Assembly: GCF_000282195.1 (NCBI RefSeq)
Contig: NZ_AKJT01000022.1
Span: forward strand, 176,259 to 240,258
Length of the DNA stretch: 64,000 nucleotides
Direction: 5' to 3'
From: Pseudomonas sp. GM18
GTDB lineage: Bacteria; Pseudomonadota; Gammaproteobacteria; Pseudomonadales; Pseudomonadaceae
The number at the start of each line of letters is the position of its first letter. Position 1 is the first letter of the stretch. Under the pieces are notes generated by a model. That model did no database searches. It was not told where the DNA came from and saw only the letters and a list, made by a program, of their open reading frames with translations. The translations under genes were made by a program, and so were the position numbers. Below are positions 55,628 through 64,000 of the stretch, in pieces.

Positions 55628-57025
55628 TTAATCAGGCTGGGTGATTTGGAAGCTCGGCTGTGACGATGGCTCGCGCCGAATCATCCGCGTCATCTTCCAC
55701 TCAAACGCCAGCGTCAGGCTCACCGCCGAACACGCCAGCCCCAGCGCCAACCCCCACCAGACGCCCGTCGGCCCCCAGTTCAAATGGAAGGCCATCCACC
55801 ACGCGGCCGGCGCACCAATCAGCCAATAGCAGCCCAAACCCACCAGGAACGTGGTCTTGGCATCCTTGAGCCCGCGAATGCAGCCCATGGCAATGGTTTG
55901 CGTGCCGTCGAACAGCTCGAACCACGCCGCCACCGCCAGCAGGCTCACGGCCAGTTCGATGACCGGGCGAAAGGCCGGGTCGTTGTGGTCCAGGAACAAG
56001 CCGATCAACTGATTCGGCAGCAGCCAGAAGACCATCGCAAACCCCAGCATCGACACAGCCCCGAAGGCGATGCCGACCCGTCCGGCCAGCCGCGCATCCA
56101 GCAATTGCCCGGCGCCGTAATGCTGGCCGATGCGCATGGTGATCGCATAGGAAAGCCCCGCCGGCACCATGAACGCCACCGAGACAATTTGCAGGGCGAT
56201 CTGGTGCGCCGCCAGTTGCGTACTGCCCATGGTGCCCATGCACAGCGCGGCGAAGGCAAACAGGCCGACTTCCACCGCATAGGTGCCGCCAATCGGCAGG
56301 CCCAGGCGCCACAACTCCTTCAAGTACTGACGATTGGGCCGCGACAGCCCCTGGCGCAACGGATAAGCGTCATAGGCCGGGTGTCGACGAATGTGCAGGG
56401 CGAGCGCCAGCGCCATGAGGTTGGCCACGATCGCTGTGACCAGACCGATGCCCATCAGGCCCATTTTTGGCAGACCGAACATGCCGGTGATCAACGCGTA
56501 GTTGAGCAGGAAGTTGGCCACGGTGCCGCCGAGGCTGATGACCATCACCGGCGTCGCCCGACCGATTGCGCTGGTGAAGCCGCGCAGCGCCATGAAACTC
56601 AGGTAGCCGGGCAGGGCGAACGGCAGGATCAACAGAAATTGGCCGGCAGCCTGGACGTTGGTTGCGGTCTGGCCGAACAGCAGCAACACCGGTTTTAGGT
56701 TCCACAGCAGCAGACCCGCCACCAGCGCCATCAACCAGGCCAGCCACAACCCGGCCTGGGTCAGCCGCGCCGCGCCGATAATATCGCCCGCGCCCTGACG
56801 GATCGCCACCAGGGTGCCGACCGCCGCGATCACGCCAATGCAGAAGATCGACACGAACGAATAGGTCGCCGCACCCAGACCGCCGCCGGCCAGTGCCTCG
56901 GGACTCAGGCGCGCCATCATCAAGGTGTCGGTGAGGACCATCAACATGTGCGCCAACTGCGAGGCAATCAACGGCCCCGCCAGCCGCAGGATGGCCCAGA
57001 GTTCAATACGCGCTGGATGCTGCAT
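55628..57025 (-). CDS. MATE family multidrug exporter
   Basis: The product has 465 residues from the ATG at 57025; in-frame starts at 57031 and 57034 (GTG) exist. Twelve hydrophobic helices in two similar halves: LAGPLIASQLAHMLMVLTDTLMMARLSPEALAGGGLG in the first and LRLGLPIGGTYAVEVGLFAFAALCMGTMGSTQLAAHQIALQ in the second. Such NorM-type proteins export drugs and dyes using Na+ or H+. Divergent from a LysR gene that may control it. Confidence 0.93.
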   Translation of the reverse strand: MQHPARIELWAILRLAGPLIASQLAHMLMVLTDTLMMARLSPEALAGGGLGAATYSFVSIFCIGVIAAVGTLVAIRQGAGDIIGAARLTQAGLWLAWLMALVAGLLLWNLKPVLLLFGQTATNVQAAGQFLLILPFALPGYLSFMALRGFTSAIGRATPVMVISLGGTVANFLLNYALITGMFGLPKMGLMGIGLVTAIVANLMALALALHIRRHPAYDAYPLRQGLSRPNRQYLKELWRLGLPIGGTYAVEVGLFAFAALCMGTMGSTQLAAHQIALQIVSVAFMVPAGLSYAITMRIGQHYGAGQLLDARLAGRVGIAFGAVSMLGFAMVFWLLPNQLIGLFLDHNDPAFRPVIELAVSLLAVAAWFELFDGTQTIAMGCIRGLKDAKTTFLVGLGCYWLIGAPAAWWMAFHLNWGPTGVWWGLALGLACSAVSLTLAFEWKMTRMIRREPSSQPSFQITQPD

Positions 57026-57182
57026 GATCATCACGCTCGATTGTCAGAGAGAACAGGAAGCGTCGATTCTCGGCGCTCTGCGGGGTTTCCACAAAGGGAT
57101 AAAAAGGATGGGTGGCATGATTAAAACTCATGCTAAGGACTTTCTGATAAGTTGAGGCAACCGCGCTATAGGAGCTTTCCCA

Positions 57183-58103
57183 ATGTCTCGTCGTCTTCCT
57201 CCCTTGTATGCCCTTCGAGCATTCGAAGCAGCGGCGCGGCATAGCTCGTTTACCCGCGCCGCCGAAGAATTGTCGATCACGCAAAGTGCGGTCAGTCGAC
57301 ACATTCGTACGCTCGAAGAGCATTTCGCCTGCCGGCTATTCCATCGCAGCGGGCGCAACCTGCAACTGACCGAGTCAGCGCGGCTGATCCTGCCCGGCAT
57401 TCGCGAAGGCTTCACCGCCCTCGAGCGGGCCTGCAATACCTTGCGCGCCGAAGACGACATCCTGCGCATGAAAGCCCCGTCTACCCTGACCATGCGCTGG
57501 CTGTTGGCGCGGCTCAGTCGCTTTCGCCACCTGCGACCGGGGAACGAGGTGCAATTGACCAGTGCCTGGATGGACATCGATACGGTGGACTTCAACCACG
57601 AACCCTTCGACTGCGCCGTCATCCTCAGCAACGGGCATTTTCCACCGGACTGGGAGACGACTTTGCTGTTCCCCGAAGAGCTGATTCCGGTGGGCGCGCC
57701 GAATCTGCTGAAGGATCAACCGTGGGACGTTGCGCGCCTGGCCAGCACCGAACTGCTGCACCCGACGCCGGACCGCCGTGACTGGCGCAACTGGCTGGAG
57801 CGCATGGGCCTGAGCGATCAGGTCTCGCTCAAGGGCGGGCAGGTGTTCGACACCCTGGAGCTGGGCATGATCGCTGCCGCCCGCGGCTACGGTGTATCCA
57901 TGGGCGATTTACTGATGGTGGCGGAGGATGTCGCGCAGGGACGTCTGAGTTTGCCGTGGCCGACAGCCGTCGCCAGTGGTGAGAATTATTACCTGGTCTG
58001 GCCGAAAACCCGCCCGGGAGGTGAACGTTTGCGCCGGCTTAGCGATTTCCTGCAAGGCGAAGTCCGGGCCATGGAATTACCCGATGTCGAACGCTTGGGC
58101 TGA
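57183..58103 (+). CDS. LysR-type transcriptional regulator
   Basis: The product has 306 residues. The GcvA-like helix-turn-helix (LPPLYALRAFEAAARHSSFTRAAEELSITQSAVSRHIRTLEEHFACRLFHRSGR) is at the N-terminus with a LysR substrate domain after residue 90. It is divergent from the MATE gene, the usual place of a regulator, but target and ligand are unknown. Confidence 0.93.
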   Translation: MSRRLPPLYALRAFEAAARHSSFTRAAEELSITQSAVSRHIRTLEEHFACRLFHRSGRNLQLTESARLILPGIREGFTALERACNTLRAEDDILRMKAPSTLTMRWLLARLSRFRHLRPGNEVQLTSAWMDIDTVDFNHEPFDCAVILSNGHFPPDWETTLLFPEELIPVGAPNLLKDQPWDVARLASTELLHPTPDRRDWRNWLERMGLSDQVSLKGGQVFDTLELGMIAAARGYGVSMGDLLMVAEDVAQGRLSLPWPTAVASGENYYLVWPKTRPGGERLRRLSDFLQGEVRAMELPDVERLG

Positions 58104-58288
58104 ATCGATGGAGCCGCTGCAATGGCGGCCTTGAGCCATATCCCCGTTAATCACTCAAGTATTCAGTTTTGCCGCCGAAAATCTGCTGATGGAACCTTCG
58201 TGCCAGGCTCCACGTTTTCCCCACTATCAGAAATTTTGCCGAGTGCGACGGGATCAGGATGATCCGGCCCACTGGGCCAGGAGCTGTC

Positions 58289-60265
58289 ATGTCTCAACCT
58301 CGTGCTCGGATTGCCTCACAGCTGGGTCTTGCGCTTGCCGTGATACTGGCGGTTGTCATCAGCGGCAGCACCGTGTTTGCCCTGCGCTCGCTGGACGCCG
58401 CCAACCTCGCCACCCGCGAAGAGCACCTGGCCAGCGAGGCACGGCTGCTGGCCGATCAGCTGAGCACGTTCCACGGCACGTTGCGTGAAAGTACCCAGCG
58501 CCTCAGCGGTCTGTTCGAGAAGCGCTTCAGCGCCGGTCTGAGCGTGCACCCGGATGAGCCGGTGGCCGTGGCGGGCGTGCAGACCCCGGGCCTGCACCTG
58601 GGCGGCGAAGTGTTGAACAACAACTTCAAGGAAGTGGACGAGTTCAAACAAATGACTGCCGGCGTTGCGACGCTGTTCGTGCGCAGTGGCGAAGACTTCA
58701 TTCGGGTCAGCACGTCCCTGAGCAAACAGGACGGCACCCGGGCCATCGGCACATTGCTGGATCACGCTCACCCGGCTTATATGCGCTTGATGGCCGGGCA
58801 GAGCTACGTCGGCCGCGCCTTGCTCTTCGAACGGTCCTACATGACTCAGTACACCCCCGTACGCGACAGCGGCGGTAAGGTGATTGCCGTGCTGTTCGTA
58901 GGATTCGATTACACCGACGCACAGAACGCTCAGTTCGAAAACCTCAAACGCTTCCGCATCGGCCAGACCGGCTCCCTGGCGCTGCTCGATGAGCAGAACA
59001 AATGGCTGGTGCCGATCGCCGGTGTGCAAGCGTTGGATGTGGCAGTCCCGGCCATCGTCGGTCTGGCCAAGACACCGGGCAAGGGCGATTTCTGGAGCGA
59101 CACGTCGCAAGACTTCTACAGCATTGCCGTGCCGTTCGAAGGCGGGCCGTGGTCGGTGGTGGCGAGCATGCCGAAAGCCGAAATCCGCGCGGTGACCTGG
59201 AGCGTCGGCATTCGACTGGCCATCGGCAGCCTGCTGGCGATGTTGCTGGCGGTGGGCGCGGCGGTCTGGTTGCTGCGCAGCAAACTGGCACCGCTGGGTG
59301 ATCTGGTACGGCAGGCCGAAGCCTTGGGCGCCGGTGATTTGAGCGTGCGCCTGAACGTGTCGAGCAACGACGAAATCGGTCAGTTGGCCCGCGCCTTCAA
59401 CCAGATGAGTCAGGCCTTGTCGACCATGGTCGAGCACATTCGTAGAGCCTCGGAAGAGGTCAACAGCCGTGCCCAGGCGTTGTCTGGCTTGTCCGGTGGT
59501 GCCTATGAAGGGATGGAGCAGCAGTCCGGCGAAATCACCAGCATGGCTGGCGCCGTGGAAGAATTCAGCGCCACCTCGCTGAACATCGCCGACAACATGG
59601 GCAACACCCAGCGTTTGGCGCAGGAAAACGCACAGCAAACCCAGATCGGTCGTACGTCGATGGACGAAGCGTCCTCGTCCCTGGAGCAAATCGCCGGTGC
59701 GCTGAACAGCACCGCGACAGTGATCAACACCTTGGGGCAGCGCTCCCAGGAAATTGGCGGCATTGTCGGGGTGATCACCGCTATCGCCGAGCAAACCAAT
59801 TTGCTGGCGCTCAACGCTGCCATCGAAGCCGCCCGTGCCGGTGAACAAGGTCGTGGGTTTGCGGTGGTGGCCGATGAGGTGCGCAACCTGGCCTCACGTA
59901 CTCGCCAGGCCACTGACGAAATATCCGGGATGATCCAGAGTATCCAGCAGGAAACCGGCAACGCGATCAGCACCATGGAGCAGGGTAACGTTCTGATGCA
60001 GGAAGGCCTGTCGCGCAACGCCAACGTCGCCTCGGCGCTGGCGCGGATCGATGAGCAAAGCCGCTCGGCTGGTCAGCAGTTCGCCGCCATCACCACCGCG
60101 ACCCAGGAACAAAGCAGCACCGCGACCTTGCTCAGCAGCAACCTGCAAAGTATCGCTTTGGCGAACAGTGAGCAGCGGGAGGTGGTGTCGAACCTGGCGG
60201 TGACTGCCAAAGAGCTGGAGAAGCTTGCGGCAGACTTGCGGCATGAGGTTGACCGGTTCCGCTGA
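58289..60265 (+). CDS. Methyl-accepting chemotaxis protein with Cache-type sensor
   Basis: The product has 658 residues from the ATG at 58289 (GGAG upstream). Membrane helices are at about 9-32 and 315-338. The periplasmic part of about 280 residues fits a Cache_3-Cache_2 sensor ([33 protein letters not shown]..., [15 protein letters not shown]). A HAMP (about 340-392) and the conserved signalling tip ([47 protein letters not shown]) follow. The ligand is unknown. It is transcribed alone. Confidence 0.94.
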   Translation: MSQPRARIASQLGLALAVILAVVISGSTVFALRSLDAANLATREEHLASEARLLADQLSTFHGTLRESTQRLSGLFEKRFSAGLSVHPDEPVAVAGVQTPGLHLGGEVLNNNFKEVDEFKQMTAGVATLFVRSGEDFIRVSTSLSKQDGTRAIGTLLDHAHPAYMRLMAGQSYVGRALLFERSYMTQYTPVRDSGGKVIAVLFVGFDYTDAQNAQFENLKRFRIGQTGSLALLDEQNKWLVPIAGVQALDVAVPAIVGLAKTPGKGDFWSDTSQDFYSIAVPFEGGPWSVVASMPKAEIRAVTWSVGIRLAIGSLLAMLLAVGAAVWLLRSKLAPLGDLVRQAEALGAGDLSVRLNVSSNDEIGQLARAFNQMSQALSTMVEHIRRASEEVNSRAQALSGLSGGAYEGMEQQSGEITSMAGAVEEFSATSLNIADNMGNTQRLAQENAQQTQIGRTSMDEASSSLEQIAGALNSTATVINTLGQRSQEIGGIVGVITAIAEQTNLLALNAAIEAARAGEQGRGFAVVADEVRNLASRTRQATDEISGMIQSIQQETGNAISTMEQGNVLMQEGLSRNANVASALARIDEQSRSAGQQFAAITTATQEQSSTATLLSSNLQSIALANSEQREVVSNLAVTAKELEKLAADLRHEVDRFR

Positions 60266-60448
60266 GGCGCTGCCGAAATCGCCATCGCGAGCAGCCTCGC
60301 GATGGCGATCGACTCAATTCTGCGCGTTATCCACAAGCCCCGTATCGACGAACTCTTGGTGTTTGTCGCCGTTATCTCGATTTTTATGCTTGCTGAAACG
60401 TTTCTTCAAGTTTATAAAAATGGCACAACTCCAATAAAGGCTGCTGCC

Positions 60449-61663
60449 ATGACCCCGCTCAAACTCTTCGTTGCCCTCAGCGCATTGTCCGCTGCTTCCC
60501 ACGCCATGGCCTGGGATTACGTCCTGCTCGATACCGACAAAGCCGCCCAGAACTGGCAGATCACCAGCCAGCAACTCGGCGTGAAAACCGGTAAACCCTT
60601 CTCCGTGACCCTGCGCACCTTGCATGGCGGTCGGCAGGAGGGCGTCAGCATCGTCGACATCGATAACGGCGCGATGAAACTCTCGGTGGTACCGACTCGC
60701 GGCATGAACGTCTTGCAGGCCTCGGTCGGCAATGTGCGCATGGGCTGGGATTCGCCGGTCAAGGAAGTGGTCAATCCGTCCTTCATCGAACTCAACGGCC
60801 GCGGAGGCCTGGGCTGGCTGGAAGGTTTCAATGAACTGGTCACCCGCTGCGGCTACGAATGGGTCGGCCATCCCGGCATGGACAACGGTGAACTGCTGAC
60901 CCTGCACGGTCGCGCCGCCAACATCCCGGCCAACAAAGTCACCCTGCACATCGATGAAAAACCGCCATACGCCATCAGCCTGCGCGGCGAGCTGAAAGAG
61001 CAGGCCTTCAAGAAAGTCGACTTCTCCGTCGCGACCGAACTGGTTACCGAGCCCGGCAGCGTAGTGTTCGCCCTCAACGACACCCTGACCAACAACGGCG
61101 ACTACCCGAAGGAATACCAGGCGCTGTATCACAGCAACTTCAGCACCCCGTTCCTGGAACAGGGCGCCCGTTTCGCCGCTCCGGTGAAGCAGGTGTCGCC
61201 GTTCAACGACAAAGCCAAAGGCGATCTGCCGGACTGGCAAACCTACCGCGCGCCGACCAAGGACTACGACGAAACGGTTTACAACGTGGTGCCGTACGCC
61301 GATGCCAAGGGCGATACGTTGACTGTGCTGCATAACAAGGCTGGCAGCCTGGGTGTCTCGGTCGGCTTCAACACGCAAACCCTGCCGGTGTTCTCGCTGT
61401 GGAAAAACACCGATACCCAAGGCCAGGGCTATGTCACGGGGCTGGAGCCGGGAACGAGTTTTTCCTACAACCGCCGGTATCAACGGCCACTGAACCTGGT
61501 ACCGACGATTGGGCCGAAGGAACACAAGCAGTTCCGCATCAGCTACAGCTTGCTGGCAGACAAAGCCGCTGTGGATAAGGCGTTGAAACGGGTGAACGAG
61601 ATTCAGGGTGGGCGGGAGACTGAGGTGCGGCAGACGCCGTTGGTTGATCTGACCAAGGGGTGA
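60449..61663 (+). CDS. DUF4432 aldose-1-epimerase-like exported protein
   Basis: The product has 404 residues from the ATG at 60449 (AAAGG upstream), with a signal peptide ending SHAMAW. The galactose-mutarotase fold is seen: DIDNGAMKLSVVPTRGMNVLQASVGNVRMGWDSP, FNELVTRCGYEWVGHPG, LHGRAANIPANKV, and FSLWKNTDTQGQGYVTGLEPGTSF. It belongs to DUF4432, whose substrates are not defined; here it would act on sugars in the periplasm. The upstream frame from 60302 is not used. Confidence 0.88.
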   Translation: MTPLKLFVALSALSAASHAMAWDYVLLDTDKAAQNWQITSQQLGVKTGKPFSVTLRTLHGGRQEGVSIVDIDNGAMKLSVVPTRGMNVLQASVGNVRMGWDSPVKEVVNPSFIELNGRGGLGWLEGFNELVTRCGYEWVGHPGMDNGELLTLHGRAANIPANKVTLHIDEKPPYAISLRGELKEQAFKKVDFSVATELVTEPGSVVFALNDTLTNNGDYPKEYQALYHSNFSTPFLEQGARFAAPVKQVSPFNDKAKGDLPDWQTYRAPTKDYDETVYNVVPYADAKGDTLTVLHNKAGSLGVSVGFNTQTLPVFSLWKNTDTQGQGYVTGLEPGTSFSYNRRYQRPLNLVPTIGPKEHKQFRISYSLLADKAAVDKALKRVNEIQGGRETEVRQTPLVDLTKG

Positions 61664-61669
61664 CACCGA

Positions 61670-63163
61670 CTAGAGCGTTGTCGGCCGATATTGCAGCGCT
61701 TCGGCCAGGTGTTCACGGGTGATGCCATCGACTTGTTCAAGGTCCGCCAGAGTGCGAGAGACCTTGAGCAGTCGATGGGCCGCACGAAGGGACAAAGTCA
61801 GTCGTTCACACGCCGTTTCCAGCCAGGTCTCGTCAATTGTGGATAACTTGCAGTGCTTGCGCAGGCCCGGTAAATCGAGAAATGCATTGGCACAGCCCTG
61901 GCGTTTCTGTTGCCGCTCTCGTGCATCGGCGACCAGCGCGGCCGAGGTCGCGGTGTCGTCGCCGGGCTTCGACGCTGGATTCAGCGCCGTGGCTTCGCGA
62001 GCAACCGTCAGGTGCAGATCGATGCGGTCCAGCAGCGGCCCCGACAGCTTGTTGCGATAGCGCTGCACCATGTCTGGCGTACAGGAGCAGCGGCCGCTTG
62101 GCTCGCCAAGATATCCACAGGGGCAGGGGTTCATTGCAGCCACCAATTGAAAGCGCGCCGGAAAGCGTACGCGGTCCTTGGCGCGGGAAATCACGATGTG
62201 GCCGGACTCCAGCGGCTCCCTCAGTACCTCCAATACCTTGCGATCAAATTCCGGGAGTTCATCGAGGAACAGCACGCCATGGTGGGCAAGGGTGATTTCG
62301 CCGGGTTGCGGTTTCGAGCCGCCGCCCACCAGTGCGGGACCTGAAGCGGAGTGGTGTGGCTGTCGGAAGGGACGCTGCGGCCAATGACTCAACGGAACAC
62401 AACTGGCGACGGATTGAATCGCTGCGACTTCCAGCGCTTCGTTCTCGGCCAATGGCGGTAACAGTCCCGGCAGACGACTCGCCAACAACGTTTTTCCCGT
62501 CCCCGGCGGCCCGCTGAACAACAGGTTATGAGCCCCCGCCGCCGCAATCAGCAAGGCTCGCTTGGCTGCAAGTTGCCCTTGAACTTCATTCAAGTCTGGA
62601 TAGGGTTTGCTGGCGTAGAGCAAACCGTTGGAAGCGTAAGGTTCGATGGGCGTGTGGCCATTGAAATGCGCGACCGCTTGAAGCAGATGATCCACCGCAA
62701 TCACCTTCAACCCCGACGCCAGGCATGCCTCCTCGGCATTCGCTCGCGGCACCACCAGCGTGCGCCCCGCCTTGCGTGCTGCCAGCGCCGCCGGCAACAC
62801 CCCGCGAACCGCCCGCACCGCGCCCGACAACGCCAGCTCTCCCAGGCACTCCACGTCATCCAGCGTCAACGTCGGCACCTGCACACTGGCCGACAGAATC
62901 CCCAGGGCAATCGCCAGATCGAACCGCCCGCCATCCTTCGGTAAATCCGCCGGGGCGAGATTCAAGGTGATGCGCCGCGCCGGAAATTGCAGCCCCGAAT
63001 TGATGATCGCGCTACGTACCCGGTCCTTGCTTTCCTTTACCGCCGCCTCGGGCAGCCCGACCATGGTCAGCGACGGCAAGCCGTTGGCCAGATGCACTTC
63101 TACGGTGACGGCGGGCGCATCCACGCCAACTTGGGCGCGGCTGTGGACGATGGATAGGGACAT
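61670..63163 (-). CDS. comM: YifB/ComM family Mg-chelatase-like ATPase
   Basis: The product has 497 residues. An N-terminal Lon-protease-like domain (VEVHLANGLPSLTMVGLPEAAVKESKDRVRSAIINSG) precedes the AAA+ core: Walker A FSGPPGTGKTLLASRLPGLL, Walker B GVLFLDELPEF, and a zinc cluster NPCPCGYLG...CSCTP. ComM works in branch migration during natural transformation in other bacteria. It converges with the DUF4432 gene. Confidence 0.94.
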   Translation of the reverse strand: MSLSIVHSRAQVGVDAPAVTVEVHLANGLPSLTMVGLPEAAVKESKDRVRSAIINSGLQFPARRITLNLAPADLPKDGGRFDLAIALGILSASVQVPTLTLDDVECLGELALSGAVRAVRGVLPAALAARKAGRTLVVPRANAEEACLASGLKVIAVDHLLQAVAHFNGHTPIEPYASNGLLYASKPYPDLNEVQGQLAAKRALLIAAAGAHNLLFSGPPGTGKTLLASRLPGLLPPLAENEALEVAAIQSVASCVPLSHWPQRPFRQPHHSASGPALVGGGSKPQPGEITLAHHGVLFLDELPEFDRKVLEVLREPLESGHIVISRAKDRVRFPARFQLVAAMNPCPCGYLGEPSGRCSCTPDMVQRYRNKLSGPLLDRIDLHLTVAREATALNPASKPGDDTATSAALVADARERQQKRQGCANAFLDLPGLRKHCKLSTIDETWLETACERLTLSLRAAHRLLKVSRTLADLEQVDGITREHLAEALQYRPTTL

Positions 63164-63317
63164 GGTCGTTCCTTGAGCTGACAGGGACCGCTTCCTGCGG
63201 TTTTTGAAGGGTAGTAGGAGAGGGGCGCTTTAGCGTGGCAGAAGAGCCGCCAAACTTTCGCAGGATGTTGCTGGGGACGGTGAGTTGATTCCAGTCAGTT
63301 AAGCCATAACGGGATCC

Positions 63318-63448
63318 GTAGCAGCTGGCGGAGCCTGCGTTCGACTGCGCAGCAGTCGTAAAATCAGATCACGCGGTGTATCAGGCAGATCGTTCAACTT
63401 GGATTTACGACTGCTGCGCAGTCGAACGCAGCCTTCGGCAGCCGCTAC
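63318..63448. repeat. Long inverted repeat upstream of the HigA-like gene
   Basis: GTAGCAGCTGGCGGAGCCTG..CGTTCGACTGCGCAGCAGTCGTAAA is mirrored about 40 bases later by TTTACGACTGCTGCGCAGTCGAACGCAG..GGCAGCCGCTAC. The gap 63,164-63,615 holds this element and no convincing gene. Confidence 0.82.
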
Positions 63449-63615
63449 AAAGGTTCTGTCGCGGCTGGTATTTAGGCGTAATCAGCCGCTGCAGCTAGTT
63501 TTTTTGTAGGACCGGGCCTGGATAGATGAAGGACTTCGGTGAAAGGGTTCGGAGGCTCTTGTCGGATCGGAGTAGCTGCTTATGATCACAGCTAATCGAG
63601 CCCTTAGGAGGGGAG

Positions 63616-63879
63616 ATGAGCAATTCTGGAATGCGGCCGATTCATCCAGGTGAAATCCTGAAAACGGAATTTCTTGAGCCACTGGGTATTACAGCGGATG
63701 GTTTGGCTAGTTCGTTGAATGAGGTCGCGGGTGAAGTGAGCGCCCTTTTGATGCAGGAGAGAGGTGTAGGCCCTGACCTTGCCGAGAGGCTTTCCATTTA
63801 CCTGAACACCACGCCCGAGTTCTGGCTAAACCTGCAATCGACCTACGATCTGCGTAAAGCGGAAATCGAGCGTGGTTGA
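63616..63879 (+). CDS. HigA family antitoxin-like regulator, no adjacent HigB
   Basis: The product has 87 residues with GGAGGGG before the ATG. MRPIHPGEILKTEFLEPLGITADGLASSLNEVAGEVSALLMQERGVGPDLAERLSIYLNTTPEFWLNLQSTYDLRKAE is the typical HigA/VapI helix-turn-helix. No HigB-like toxin frame is present in the 450 bases upstream or the 120 bases downstream. It may be a solitary regulator or may repress a toxin beyond the window. Confidence 0.9.
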   Translation: MSNSGMRPIHPGEILKTEFLEPLGITADGLASSLNEVAGEVSALLMQERGVGPDLAERLSIYLNTTPEFWLNLQSTYDLRKAEIERG

Positions 63880-63984
63880 ACTTCGGGTACTTAAAAAGAC
63901 TGCATCACCCGCGAAGCCCGTTTCCACCAAGACGCATTGACCACACTCCGTGGCCGGGACCACGTTGTGAGTCAGCCATTGAAT

Positions 63985-64000
63985 GATCGTTCCCACGCTC
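63985..64000. repeat. CCCACGC repeat, cut by the window end
   Basis: GATCGTTCCCACGCTC begins here as at 44065 and 50905; its inverse arm lies beyond the window. Confidence 0.6.

Noticed and set aside
60302..60448. N-terminal extension of the DUF4432 protein
   Set aside because: The extension would put a second hydrophobic stretch before a perfect signal peptide. AAAGG supports the ATG at 60449.

Overview
The window comes from a Pseudomonas chromosome, most likely of the P. fluorescens group. Coding is GC-rich and dense. Gene order over most of the window follows the Pseudomonas core: recG-oxyR, exbBD-tonB, spoT-rpoZ-gmk, rph, crc/pyrE, argB-algC-dut-coaBC, radC, rpmBG, kauB, dadRAX, pauR, xpt, rep. 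Several families of inverted REP/REPIN-type repeats sit between genes. I see no tRNA, rRNA, CRISPR array, transposase or prophage.

Region 1 (1-10,030) is accessory and partly AT-rich. It opens with the 3' part of a lysozyme/chitinase-like (GH19) toxin with an EF-hand-like loop. A series of small exported proteins of immunity type follows, two of them with LprI-like (lysozyme inhibitor) domains. Two blocks have the same plan: small secreted proteins, an LprI-like gene, a GGGGAC terminator, then a convergent DUF6124 gene. The DUF6124 genes are about 96% identical and each carries a roughly 280-nt leader. The two leaders differ mostly at paired positions. In both, one internal segment can pair with the gene's own Shine-Dalgarno or with an upstream copy of it. 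This is the best candidate for an undescribed RNA switch here. A truncated membrane-protein gene lies between the blocks.

Region 2 (10,030-35,250) is core: SCP2-like protein, aaRS-edit/HDOD protein, RecG and OxyR, the ExbB-ExbD-TonB operon, an SDR enzyme, a lipoprotein, RidA, SpoT, RpoZ, Gmk, YicC, Rph, a DUF4870 protein, Crc opposite PyrE, a zinc-ribbon protein, ArgB, AlgC, Dut, CoaBC opposite RadC, a peptide-type ABC binding protein and ribosomal proteins L28 and L33. The rpmB leader can pair over its own Shine-Dalgarno.

Region 3 (35,250-48,250) is centred on polyamine and D-amino-acid use: cupin protein, KauB-like aldehyde dehydrogenase, MFS carrier, phospholipase-D-like lipoprotein, MocR regulator, DUF1127 protein, PauB-like oxidase, YkgJ-like cysteine protein, Lrp/DadR opposite dadA-ridA-dadX, and the PauR-like regulator. 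Putrescine to GABA, and D-Ala/L-Ala to pyruvate, are the probable routes.

Region 4 (48,250-64,000) holds cytochrome c5, a CoA-transferase/hydrolase, Xpt, Rep helicase, a GGDEF-EAL protein, a MATE pump opposite a LysR regulator, a Cache-type chemoreceptor, a DUF4432 protein, the YifB/ComM ATPase, and a HigA-like antitoxin gene with no HigB beside it.
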